From: Chloroflexota bacterium
GTDB taxonomy: Bacteria; Chloroflexota; Limnocylindria; P2-11E
NCBI GenBank assembly: GCA_016875665.1
Contig: VGPA01000013.1
Coordinates: 1 to 14,585 of the forward strand
Direction: 5' to 3'
DNA length: 14,585 bases
Below the pieces are notes generated by a model. It saw nothing but the letters and a program-made list of their open reading frames with translations. It ran no database searches and was not told the origin of the DNA. A program made the translations under genes and the position numbers. How positions within the stretch are numbered: position 1 is the stretch's first letter; each line of letters opens with the position of its first letter. Positions 1 to 10,561 of the stretch are shown here, piece by piece.

Positions 1-284
1 GGCTCGGCTACCCGCCCTTCGCGCGGCTGGTGCTGCTGCAGACGGGGGCGGCCAAGCCCGAGACCGTCGAGCGCCGATCGGCCGCGCTCGCGGCGAGCCT
101 GCGCGACGCGGCGGGGGAGGATGCCCAGGTGCTGGGCCCCGCACCCGCATTCGCCGCGAAGCGGGCGAACGTGCACCGCATGCAGATCGTGCTGCGCGGG
201 CCCCATCCCGAGCGCGTCCTGGACCGGGTCGAGGTGGGGCCGCAGTGGACGGTCGATGTGGACCCCGCGACACTGCTCGGATGA
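1..284 (+). CDS. priA: PriA primosomal helicase, C-terminal fragment (5' end outside window)
   Basis: This is the last 93 residues of the replication-restart helicase PriA (primosomal protein N'), which reloads the replisome at stalled forks. The reading frame begins before the window; the first whole codon is at position 3. The visible part is the C-terminal domain. It opens with LGYPPFARL, which matches the family's RYPPFxxL segment. It continues with VLGPAPAF and HRMQIVLRG, the equivalent of the yR-Q-illk strand, and ends with WTVDVDPATLLG, the family's typical V-DVDP-LL terminus. The helicase motifs and zinc-binding cysteines would lie upstream and cannot be checked. The TGA stop (282-284) overlaps the ATG of def as ATGA, so the two genes are probably translationally coupled. 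priA-def-fmt is a common bacterial order, which supports the call. Identification rests on motif recall, not a search. Confidence 0.88.
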   Translation, partial: LGYPPFARLVLLQTGAAKPETVERRSAALAASLRDAAGEDAQVLGPAPAFAAKRANVHRMQIVLRGPHPERVLDRVEVGPQWTVDVDPATLLG

Positions 285-994
285 GCCGTGACCGCGAAGA
301 CCTCGAGACACGAAGCGTGGACAGCGAGGCTGCCACGGAGGATCCGGAGCTCGCTGAGGTCGCTGAGGAAGAAGAGCGCGGCCCGCGGCTCGAAATCACG
401 AAGGGCCGACCATGGGTCATCGACGAGGGCCAGCGCGCCAAGTGGTCCGCGCCGGAGTTCGTCGCCGCGCACGCGCTCGACATCCGCCAGGTCGGCGATC
501 CGGTCCTCCACGCGCCCGCCAGGAAGCCGCGTCTGTCCGTCAAGGACATGGAGGCGCTCGTGGCGCAGATGTTCGCCTCGATGGTCAAGGCGCACGGCAT
601 CGGCATCGCGGCGCCGCAGATCGGCGTGCCGCTCCGGGTCGCGATCATCGACGTCGACTCGTTCGGGGTCGTCGTGGTGAACCCGGTGATCGAGGCGGTT
701 TCGGAGGAGGTCGAGGAGACGAGCGAGGGCTGCCTCTCGGTGCGCGGCCTCTACGCGATGCTCGAGCGCCCGATCGAGGCGCGCCTGAGCGCCGAGGACA
801 TCCGCGGCTCCCGCTTCACGCTTGAGGGCGTGGAGCTCGGGGCCCAGTGCATGCTCCATGAAACACAGCATCTCGAGGGCGCCCTGTACATCGACAAGCT
901 CCGCTCGCGGGCCGACCTGAAGCCCGTGGAAAAGGAAATGACGTCGGTGAGCGGGCACTCGCGCGAGGAGATGGAGGCGCCGCCTTCGCGGTAG
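281..994 (+). CDS. def: Peptide deformylase with long acidic N-terminal extension
   Basis: This metalloenzyme removes the formyl group from the N-terminal methionine of new proteins at the ribosome exit. The protein has 237 residues. All three family motifs are present: GIGIAAPQ (106-113), EGCLS with the metal-ligand cysteine (149-153), and HETQH (193-197), whose two histidines and glutamate complete the metal site. The usual fourth residue of HExDH is Gln here. The catalytic domain starts near residue 67 (LDIRQVGDPVL), so about 65 residues precede it. That extension is rich in Glu/Asp up to about residue 33 and has no obvious signal or membrane segment. The chosen ATG overlaps the priA stop as ATGA. 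A GTG at 317 is a shorter alternative that keeps most of the extension. No strong Shine-Dalgarno precedes the ATG, as expected for coupling. fmt follows at once and carries the partner activity. An active enzyme is inferred from the intact motifs. Confidence 0.93.
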   Translation: MSRDREDLETRSVDSEAATEDPELAEVAEEEERGPRLEITKGRPWVIDEGQRAKWSAPEFVAAHALDIRQVGDPVLHAPARKPRLSVKDMEALVAQMFASMVKAHGIGIAAPQIGVPLRVAIIDVDSFGVVVVNPVIEAVSEEVEETSEGCLSVRGLYAMLERPIEARLSAEDIRGSRFTLEGVELGAQCMLHETQHLEGALYIDKLRSRADLKPVEKEMTSVSGHSREEMEAPPSR

Positions 995-1032
995 CCGAGC
1001 GCGCCGTCTTCCTCGGCACGCCGCGCTTCGCG

Positions 1033-1929
1033 GTGCCGTCGCTCGACGCGCTCGCGCGTTTGGCCGAGCGCGGCGTGCTCGATCTCGTCGCCGTCGTCAC
1101 GCAGCCCGACCGGCCGGGCGACCGCAGGCGCGTCACGGCACCCCCGGTCAAGGAGCGCGCGCAGGCGCTCGGCCTGCCCATCCTGCAGCCGCCGCGGCTC
1201 GACCCTCAAGCGGTGGCCGCCATCCGGGGGCTCGCGCCCACGGTGCTCGTCTGGGCGGCGTACGGGAACATCGTTCCGCGCCAGCTGATCGATGCGGTGC
1301 GCGGCAGGTGTGTGAACGTCCACGCGTCGCTGCTGCCGCGGTGGCGCGGCGCCGCTCCGATCGCGCACGCGATCCTCGCGGGCGACGGCGAGACGGGGAT
1401 CACGCTGATGGAGGCCAACGCCTCCCTCGACGCCGGACCGATCCTCGCGGTCGAGCGGACGCCGATCCTTCCCGACGAAGACGCCGGGGCGCTGACGGAC
1501 CGGCTCGCGGAGATCGGGGGCAACCTGCTCGAGCTTGAGCTCGCGGGCTATCTCGCCGGCACGCTGCCCGCCGTGCCGCAGCCCGGCGAGGGCGTGACGT
1601 GGGCGCCGAAGCTCACCTCGCAGGACGGTGCGCTCGACTTCGCGCGGCCAGCCGACGAGCTGGCGCGGCGCGTCCGCGCGTTCACTCCCGATCCCGGGGC
1701 CTTCACCACGGTGCGCGGGCGCAGGCTGAAAGTGATCGGGGCGACGGTCGCGGGCGGCGTGCCGCAAGAGCACGGCACACTCGTCGCGCGGGATGGCGTG
1801 CCGCATGTCGCCGCGGGGGCCGGATGGCTCCGGCTGGACCGGGTGCAGCCGGAAGGGAGGGCCCCGATGCGCGGCGACGAATGGCTTCGTGGCGTTCGGG
1901 ACGCTGAGGGGAGCCACGTGCCATCCTGA
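1033..1929 (+). CDS. fmt: Methionyl-tRNA formyltransferase (true start upstream of first canonical codon)
   Basis: Fmt transfers a formyl group from 10-formyltetrahydrofolate to initiator Met-tRNA. Catalytic residues are clear: Asn (codon 1315), His (1321) in the VNVHASLLPRWRGAAP signature, and Asp (1429) in SLDAGPIL. The C-terminal tRNA-binding domain follows (WAPKLTSQDGALDF, then VRAFTPDPGAF). The coordinates begin at GTG 1033, the first ATG/GTG/TTG in the frame. That start would remove the conserved first strand and loop, AVFLGTPRFAVPSL, which is encoded in frame from 1003. The frame is open back to a TGA at 859 without any ATG, GTG or TTG. Starting near GTA 991, which overlaps the def stop as GTAG, would give about 312 residues, the normal family length; GTG 1033 gives 298. 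So the real protein probably starts at 985-1003 from a non-standard codon, or there is a base error. It is probably in one operon with priA and def. Confidence 0.93.
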   Translation: MPSLDALARLAERGVLDLVAVVTQPDRPGDRRRVTAPPVKERAQALGLPILQPPRLDPQAVAAIRGLAPTVLVWAAYGNIVPRQLIDAVRGRCVNVHASLLPRWRGAAPIAHAILAGDGETGITLMEANASLDAGPILAVERTPILPDEDAGALTDRLAEIGGNLLELELAGYLAGTLPAVPQPGEGVTWAPKLTSQDGALDFARPADELARRVRAFTPDPGAFTTVRGRRLKVIGATVAGGVPQEHGTLVARDGVPHVAAGAGWLRLDRVQPEGRAPMRGDEWLRGVRDAEGSHVPS

Positions 1930-2002
1930 TGGGGCGGAATTGGCTAACCTCCTTCGTCCGTCACCGTCCCGGCACCGTTTCGCCACTTCCTTGCCGAAAA
2001 CC

Positions 2003-2022
2003 CTGCCGTAGCCTGGCGGCAG
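2003..2022 (+). other. Perfect 6-bp hairpin in fmt-rlmN interval
   Basis: CTGCCG (2003-2008) and its reverse complement CGGCAG (2017-2022) flank an 8-nt loop. No T-tract follows, so it is not itself a terminator. It may be part of a structured leader or a chance pairing in GC-rich sequence. Confidence 0.3.
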
Positions 2023-2117
2023 TGGCACAGGTAGCGATTTCGAGCGCCAAGTCGACCGACGCCGGGGCGCCGGCGGGCGGGGCCTAGTCGCACCTGGCGC
2101 ATTCCGAGCGAGCGACG

Positions 2118-2145
2118 AGGCCTCCCCGAAAAGGGAGGCCTTTTT
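2118..2145 (+). terminator. Rho-independent terminator upstream of rlmN
   Basis: A 9-bp perfect stem, AGGCCTCCC (2118-2126) with GGGAGGCCT (2133-2141), encloses the 6-nt loop CGAAAA. The T-run at 2141-2145 follows directly and then CG. The run lies on the plus-strand side only, so the terminator acts on rightward transcription. It either ends the priA-def-fmt transcript, which stops coding 189 nt earlier, or ends an RNA that starts inside the interval. It sits only 42 nt before the rlmN start codon, so any rlmN promoter downstream of it would have to be extremely compact. Confidence 0.88.
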
Positions 2146-2166
2146 CGTGCCCATCTAGCGCAAGCG

Positions 2167-2173
2167 AAAGGAG
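2167..2173 (+). promoter_or_regulatory. Ribosome binding site of rlmN
   Basis: AAAGGAG lies 14 nt before GTG 2188 and 26 nt before the in-frame ATG 2200. The spacing is long for the GTG and too long for the ATG, so it favours the GTG start. Confidence 0.5.
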
Positions 2174-2187
2174 CGGACCCGGCGATC

Positions 2188-3239
2188 GTGACGACCGCGA
2201 TGCGGCCCATCAGCGACCTGACCGAGGCAGAGCTGATCGCCTGGCTCGTCGCCCGCGGCGAGCCGCGGTATCGGGCCGCCCAGCTGCGCCGGCACATGGC
2301 GCGCGGCGCCTCGTCCTTCGAGTCCCTCACCGACATCCCGCAGGAGCTGCGCCGGACGCTCGCGGCCGAGCTGCGCTGGTCGTCCGTCGAGCCGGTCGCG
2401 GAGGCCGCGAGCGCCGACGGCGAGACGCGCAAGGTTCTCCTTCGTCTTGCGGACGGGAAGAGCATCGAGAGCGTGCTCATGCCCCACCACGGCGAGCGCA
2501 ACGCGGTGTGCATTTCAACCCAGGCCGGCTGCGCGATGGGTTGCGCGTTCTGCGCGACCGGCGAAATGGGACTCCAGCGCAACCTCACGGCCGGCGAGAT
2601 CGTCGATCAAGTGCGCCACTGGCAGGCGGCTCTGTCCGCATCCGGCGAGCGGGTGTCGCACGTCGTGTACATGGGGATGGGCGAGCCGCTGCACAACTAC
2701 GAGCCCACGGTGGCCTCCCTCCGCATGCTCGCGGACCGCACGCTGTTCGGGATCAGCCCGCGGCGCATCACCGTTTCCACCTGCGGCGTCGTGAACCGGA
2801 TGGACGCGCTCGCGGCCGAAGGGCTGCCGATCAACCTCGCCGTCTCGCTCCACGGCCCGAGCGACGGCGTGCGTGGCGAGATCATGCCGATCAACAGGAA
2901 GTGGGGCGTCGAAGAGCTCCTCGCCGCCTGCGCGCGCTACGTCGCGCGCACCAAGCGCCGAATCACGCTCGAATACGTGCTTCTTGCCGGCGTGAACGAC
3001 GCCGAGCCCCAGGCCACCGAGCTTGCCGCGCTGGTCGCCCGGCACGGCCGCCTCGCCGACTTCCACGTGAACCTGATCCCCGTGAACGCTGGCCCCGGCG
3101 GCTTCCGGCGGCCGAAGGCGGAGCGCATGGAGCGCTTCGCCGCGGCGCTGGAGGAGGCGGGGCTCGCGGCGACGCTGCGCATCAGCAAGGGGCAGGACAT
3201 CCTGGCCGGTTGCGGTCAGCTCAAGGTGGAGCAGCGCTG

Positions 3240-3240
<1 letters not shown>
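2188..3240 (+). CDS. rlmN: RlmN, 23S rRNA (adenine2503-C2)-methyltransferase
   Basis: This radical-SAM methyltransferase methylates C2 of A2503 in 23S rRNA. In several bacteria it also methylates A37 of some tRNAs, which tunes decoding accuracy. It has 350 residues, the usual length. The radical-SAM cluster motif is C115-x3-C119-x2-C122 (CAMGCAFC). The two catalytic cysteines of the dual-methylation mechanism are visible: C108 in AVCISTQ and C342 in GQDILAGCGQLK near the C-terminus. Other signatures are YMGMGEPLHNY, the AVSLHGPSD segment, and HVNLIPVN. A small N-terminal helical domain (about 1-70) matches the family's RNA-binding part. The start is GTG 2188; ATG 2200, four codons later, is the alternative. 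The stop shares one base with the gltB ATG (TGATG), so translation of gltB is probably coupled to it. Cfr resistance methylases are relatives, but the chromosomal context and length point to RlmN. Confidence 0.96.
3223..3231 (+). promoter_or_regulatory. Ribosome binding site of gltB inside rlmN
   Basis: AAGGTGGAG lies within the last codons of rlmN, 8 nt before ATG 3240. It identifies this ATG as the gltB start in a frame that stays open for over 700 nt further upstream. Confidence 0.7.
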
Positions 3241-7796
<4,556 letters not shown>

Positions 7797-7801
7797 TGAA
7801 C

Positions 7802-7827
7802 GGGGAGCGGCGCCGCGAAGCGGCGTC
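7802..7827 (+). promoter_or_regulatory. gltB-gltD intergenic hairpin with upstream Shine-Dalgarno
   Basis: GGGGAG (7802-7807) begins five bases after the gltB stop but is 29 nt from ATG 7837. Between them lies a hairpin at 7809-7827. CGCCGC (7811-7816) pairs with GCGGCG (7820-7825) around a GAA loop, and the stem extends by a G-T wobble (7810/7826) and a G-C pair (7809/7827). If folded, the hairpin shortens the effective spacing to about 10 nt, acceptable for initiation. The bases and pairing are seen; the role in initiation is inference. Confidence 0.45.
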
Positions 7828-7836
7828 TTGGGCCTG

Positions 7837-9279
7837 ATGGGCAAGATCACCGGGTTCCTCGAGAGCCAGCGCGAGGAGCCGCACAAGGAGGCTGCGAAGG
7901 ACCGCCTGAAGCACTGGCGCGAGTTCGAGATCGCACCCACCCCAGAGCTGCTCCGCCGGCAGGGCGCGCGCTGCATGGACTGCGGCGTGCCGTTCTGTCA
8001 CAAGGGCTGCCCGCTCGGGAACATCATTCCCGACTGGAACGACCTCGTGTACCGCGACCGGTGGCAGGATGCCATCGCGCGGCTGCACTCCACGAACAAT
8101 TTCCCCGAGTTCACTGGTCGGGTCTGCCCCGCGCCGTGCGAGGAGGCGTGCGTCCTCAGCATCAACAACGACCCGGTGACGATCAAGAGCATCGAGCACT
8201 CGATCATCGACCGCGCGTGGGCCGAGGGCTGGGTCACGCCGCAGCCGCCGGACAAGAAGACCCAAAAGCGCGTGGCCGTGGTGGGCTCGGGCCCGTCCGG
8301 CCTCGCGTCGGCGCAGCAGCTCGCGCGCGCGGGCCACGCCGTGACGCTCTACGAGCGCGCCGACCGGATCGGCGGGCTCCTCCGGTACGGCATCCCCGAC
8401 TTCAAGCTCGAGAAGCACCACATCGACCGCCGCATGACGCAGATGGAGGCGGAAGGCGTCAGGTTCGTGACGAACGCTCACGTCGGCGTGAACGTCCCGC
8501 CCGGTGACCTCGTGCGCGGCTTCGACGCGGTCGTCCTCACCGGCGGCGCGACGAAGCCGCGCGACCTCCCTGTCCCCGGCCGCGACCTGGCGGGCGTCCA
8601 CTTCGCGATGGACTTCCTGCCGCAGCAGAACAGGGCGAACGCCGGCGACACGGTGCAGGGCCGGATCTCCGCGAAAGGCAAGCGCGTGGTCATCCTCGGG
8701 GGCGGCGACACCGGCTCCGACTGCCTCGGCACGGCGAACCGGCAGGGCGCCGTCTCGGTCCATCAGTTCGAGCTCCTGCCGCAGCCGCCGATGGACCGCC
8801 CGCAGCTCAGCTGGCCGAACTGGCCGATGATCATGCGCACCTCGTCCTCGCACGAGGAAGGCGTCGTCCGCGACTTCTCGATCAGCACCAAGGGCTTCGT
8901 CGCCGGCGAAGACGGCAACGTGAAGGCGCTCACGGGCGTCCGGCTCGACTGGAAGAACGAGGGTGGACGTCCGGTGATGACCGAGATCCCCGGCAGCGAG
9001 TTCGAGATCCCCTGCGACCTCGTGCTCCTTGCGTTGGGCTTCCTCGGCCCCGAGCAGGACACGATGCTGGCGCAGCTCGGCGTGAAACTGACCGACCGCG
9101 GCACCGTGGCCGTCGATCAGAACGGCATGACGAGCGTGCCCGGCGTGTTCTCCGCCGGCGACATGCGCCGCGGGCAGTCGCTCGTGGTGTGGGCGATCTG
9201 GGAGGGCCGCGAGGCCGCCCGGAACGTCGACCGCTACCTGATGGGCGAGACCTCGCTGCCGAGCAGCCCCGACCTCTAA
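7837..9279 (+). CDS. gltD: Glutamate synthase small (beta) subunit
   Basis: GltD takes electrons from NAD(P)H through FAD and iron-sulfur clusters and passes them to GltB. It has 480 residues, the usual size. The N-terminal ferredoxin-like region carries cysteines C46, C49, C54 and C58 (RCMDCGVPFCHKGC) and C97, C101 and C105 (VCPAPCEEAC) for two 4Fe-4S clusters. The FAD fold is VVGSGPSG (148-155). The NADPH fold starts at GGGDTG (288-293). The C-terminal GVFSAGDMRRGQS is the second FAD-contact segment. ATG 7837 was chosen because MGKITGFLE is the typical family N-terminus; TTG 7828, three codons upstream, is the alternative. It is surely in one operon with gltB. The next gene is convergent, with no clear terminator in the 28-nt gap. 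Confidence 0.97.
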   Translation: MGKITGFLESQREEPHKEAAKDRLKHWREFEIAPTPELLRRQGARCMDCGVPFCHKGCPLGNIIPDWNDLVYRDRWQDAIARLHSTNNFPEFTGRVCPAPCEEACVLSINNDPVTIKSIEHSIIDRAWAEGWVTPQPPDKKTQKRVAVVGSGPSGLASAQQLARAGHAVTLYERADRIGGLLRYGIPDFKLEKHHIDRRMTQMEAEGVRFVTNAHVGVNVPPGDLVRGFDAVVLTGGATKPRDLPVPGRDLAGVHFAMDFLPQQNRANAGDTVQGRISAKGKRVVILGGGDTGSDCLGTANRQGAVSVHQFELLPQPPMDRPQLSWPNWPMIMRTSSSHEEGVVRDFSISTKGFVAGEDGNVKALTGVRLDWKNEGGRPVMTEIPGSEFEIPCDLVLLALGFLGPEQDTMLAQLGVKLTDRGTVAVDQNGMTSVPGVFSAGDMRRGQSLVVWAIWEGREAARNVDRYLMGETSLPSSPDL

Positions 9280-9307
9280 TCGCGACGGCCGCGGGGAGTC
9301 CTACCGG

Positions 9308-10528
9308 CTAGTCGTGGATGAACTCGAGCACGGCGGCGAGGCCCTGGCCGCCGCCGACGCACATCGTCTCGAGGCCGTAGTGCGCGCCCCGCCGGCGTGC
9401 CTCGTGCAGGAGCGTCGCGAGAATGCGCACGCCGGTGCAGCCGACCGGATGGCCGAGCGAGATGCCCGAGCCGTTCACGTTGAGGCGGTCGAAATCCTTG
9501 TCAGTGAAGCCGAACTCACGGGTGCACGCGAGCACCTGGGCGGCGAAGGCCTCGTTGAGCTCGATCAGCTCCATGTCCTCCATCTTCAGGCCGGCGCGCT
9601 CGAGCGCCTTGCGCGAGGCCGGGACCGGACCGATGCCCATGGTGCGCGGCGGCACGCCGGCGCGGGCCCACGACACCACGCGCGCCATCGGCTTCAGGCC
9701 GAGCTCCTTCGCCTTCTCCGGTGAGGTGACGATGCAGGCCGCGGCGCCGTCGTTCTGCGTGCTTGAGTTGCCCGCGGTGACGGTCGACTCGGGGTCGATC
9801 TTGGCGCGCACGGCGGTGAGCTTGGCCATCTTCTCGAGCGACGCGTCCGCGCGCGGGTTCTCGTCGGTGGTGATCACCGTCTCGCCGCCGCGGCCCTTGA
9901 CCGTGATGCCGACGATCTCGGCGTCGAACTTGCCTGCCTTCTGCGCCGCGACGGCGCGCTGGTGGGACATGAGCGAGAGCTCGTCCTGCTCCTGGCGCGG
10001 GATCTTGTACTCCGCGCGGAGGTTCTCCGCCGTCTCGAGCATGCCGCCGGGGACGGGGTAACGGTTGCCGCCGCCCATCTCGCGCGCGCGCTCGAAGCGA
10101 TCCGCGAGCTTGATGTTGCCGCCCTTCACGCCCCAGCGGACCTGCCAGTTGTAGAACTCGACCTGGCTCATGCTCTCGGCGCCGCCCGCGATGACGACGT
10201 CGTCCACGCCGGTCTGGACGCGCATCACCGCGTCGAGCACGGCCTGGAGGGCGGAGCCGCAGCGGCGGTCGATCTGGGTGCCGCCGACGGTGACGGGCAG
10301 GCCGGCCTCCAGCGCAGCCACGCGGCCCATCGCGGGAGCCTCGCCGTTGGGGTAGCACTGGCCGAAGATGACGTCGTCGACGACCTTCGGATCGATGCCG
10401 GTACGGTCGACGACCGCCTTGATCACGGTCGCGGCCAGCGTCAGCGCGGGTACGTCCCTGAACATCCCACCGAAGTTGCCAACCGGCGTCCGGACGGGCA
10501 TGCAGATGACGGCTTCACGCATATCCAT
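9308..10528 (-). CDS. Acetyl-CoA acetyltransferase (thiolase)
   Basis: This is a thiolase of the acetyl-CoA C-acetyltransferase / 3-ketoacyl-CoA thiolase family. It condenses two acetyl-CoA or cleaves beta-ketoacyl-CoA in fatty acid or polyhydroxyalkanoate metabolism in the cytoplasm. It has 406 residues from ATG 10528. Catalytic residues are the acylated Cys90 (RRCGSALQ), the oxyanion Asn325 in LNEAFA, His360 in SLGHPVG, and Cys390 in MCVGGGQG. All are intact. The N-terminus, REAVICMPVRTPVG, is typical. Possible starts are GTG 10531, ATG 10528 and ATG 10522. The last gives MREAVI, a common family start, and sits better behind the GGGG at 10531-10534. The substrate cannot be told from sequence alone, so no symbol (atoB, phaA, fadA) is given. 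It lies about 30 nt behind dnaE2 on the same strand and could be read through from it. No partner beta-oxidation gene is in the window. Confidence 0.93.
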   Translation of the reverse strand: MDMREAVICMPVRTPVGNFGGMFRDVPALTLAATVIKAVVDRTGIDPKVVDDVIFGQCYPNGEAPAMGRVAALEAGLPVTVGGTQIDRRCGSALQAVLDAVMRVQTGVDDVVIAGGAESMSQVEFYNWQVRWGVKGGNIKLADRFERAREMGGGNRYPVPGGMLETAENLRAEYKIPRQEQDELSLMSHQRAVAAQKAGKFDAEIVGITVKGRGGETVITTDENPRADASLEKMAKLTAVRAKIDPESTVTAGNSSTQNDGAAACIVTSPEKAKELGLKPMARVVSWARAGVPPRTMGIGPVPASRKALERAGLKMEDMELIELNEAFAAQVLACTREFGFTDKDFDRLNVNGSGISLGHPVGCTGVRILATLLHEARRRGAHYGLETMCVGGGQGLAAVLEFIHD

Positions 10529-10561
10529 CACCCCACAGTGCGGCTCGTGTCGGGGACAACC

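Larger units (their letters stand above)
1930..2187 (+). other. Non-coding interval fmt-rlmN with hairpins and a terminator
   Basis: No protein-coding gene fits in these 258 bases. The interval contains a 6-bp hairpin, CTGCCG/CGGCAG, at 2003-2022, and a very GC-rich self-complementary stretch around 2060-2085. The strong intrinsic terminator at 2118-2145 follows. A TANNNT-type -10 candidate, TAACCT, lies at 1945-1950, but I see no convincing -35 element. Two readings are open. Either this is the 3' end of the priA-def-fmt transcript followed by a short rlmN promoter region, or it is a transcribed leader or small RNA of up to about 190 nt ending at the terminator. I could not match it to a known riboswitch, T-box, tRNA or SRP RNA by eye. 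Confidence 0.5.

Noticed and set aside
2011..2023. GCCTGGCGGCAGT, identical to the start of many 5S rRNAs
   Set aside because: The match ends after 13 bases. No internal 5S motifs and no complementary GCCAGGC 3' end are present within 120 nt, so it is a chance or relict match.
2000..2145. Possible T-box, cobalamin riboswitch or tRNA (GTGGCAC, ATTTCGAGC)
   Set aside because: The short words are not in the required context: no T-box core, no B12 box and no cloverleaf pairing around TTCGA.
8..2154. Antisense frames of 316 and 467 codons opposite priA-def-fmt
   Set aside because: They are shadows of three genes with clear motifs; composition is low-information and there is no start signal.
2508..3239. 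In-frame upstream extension of gltB through rlmN
   Set aside because: It lies out of frame with the intact rlmN and is Arg/Ala-rich; the ribosome site and Cys29 distance fix the gltB start at 3240.
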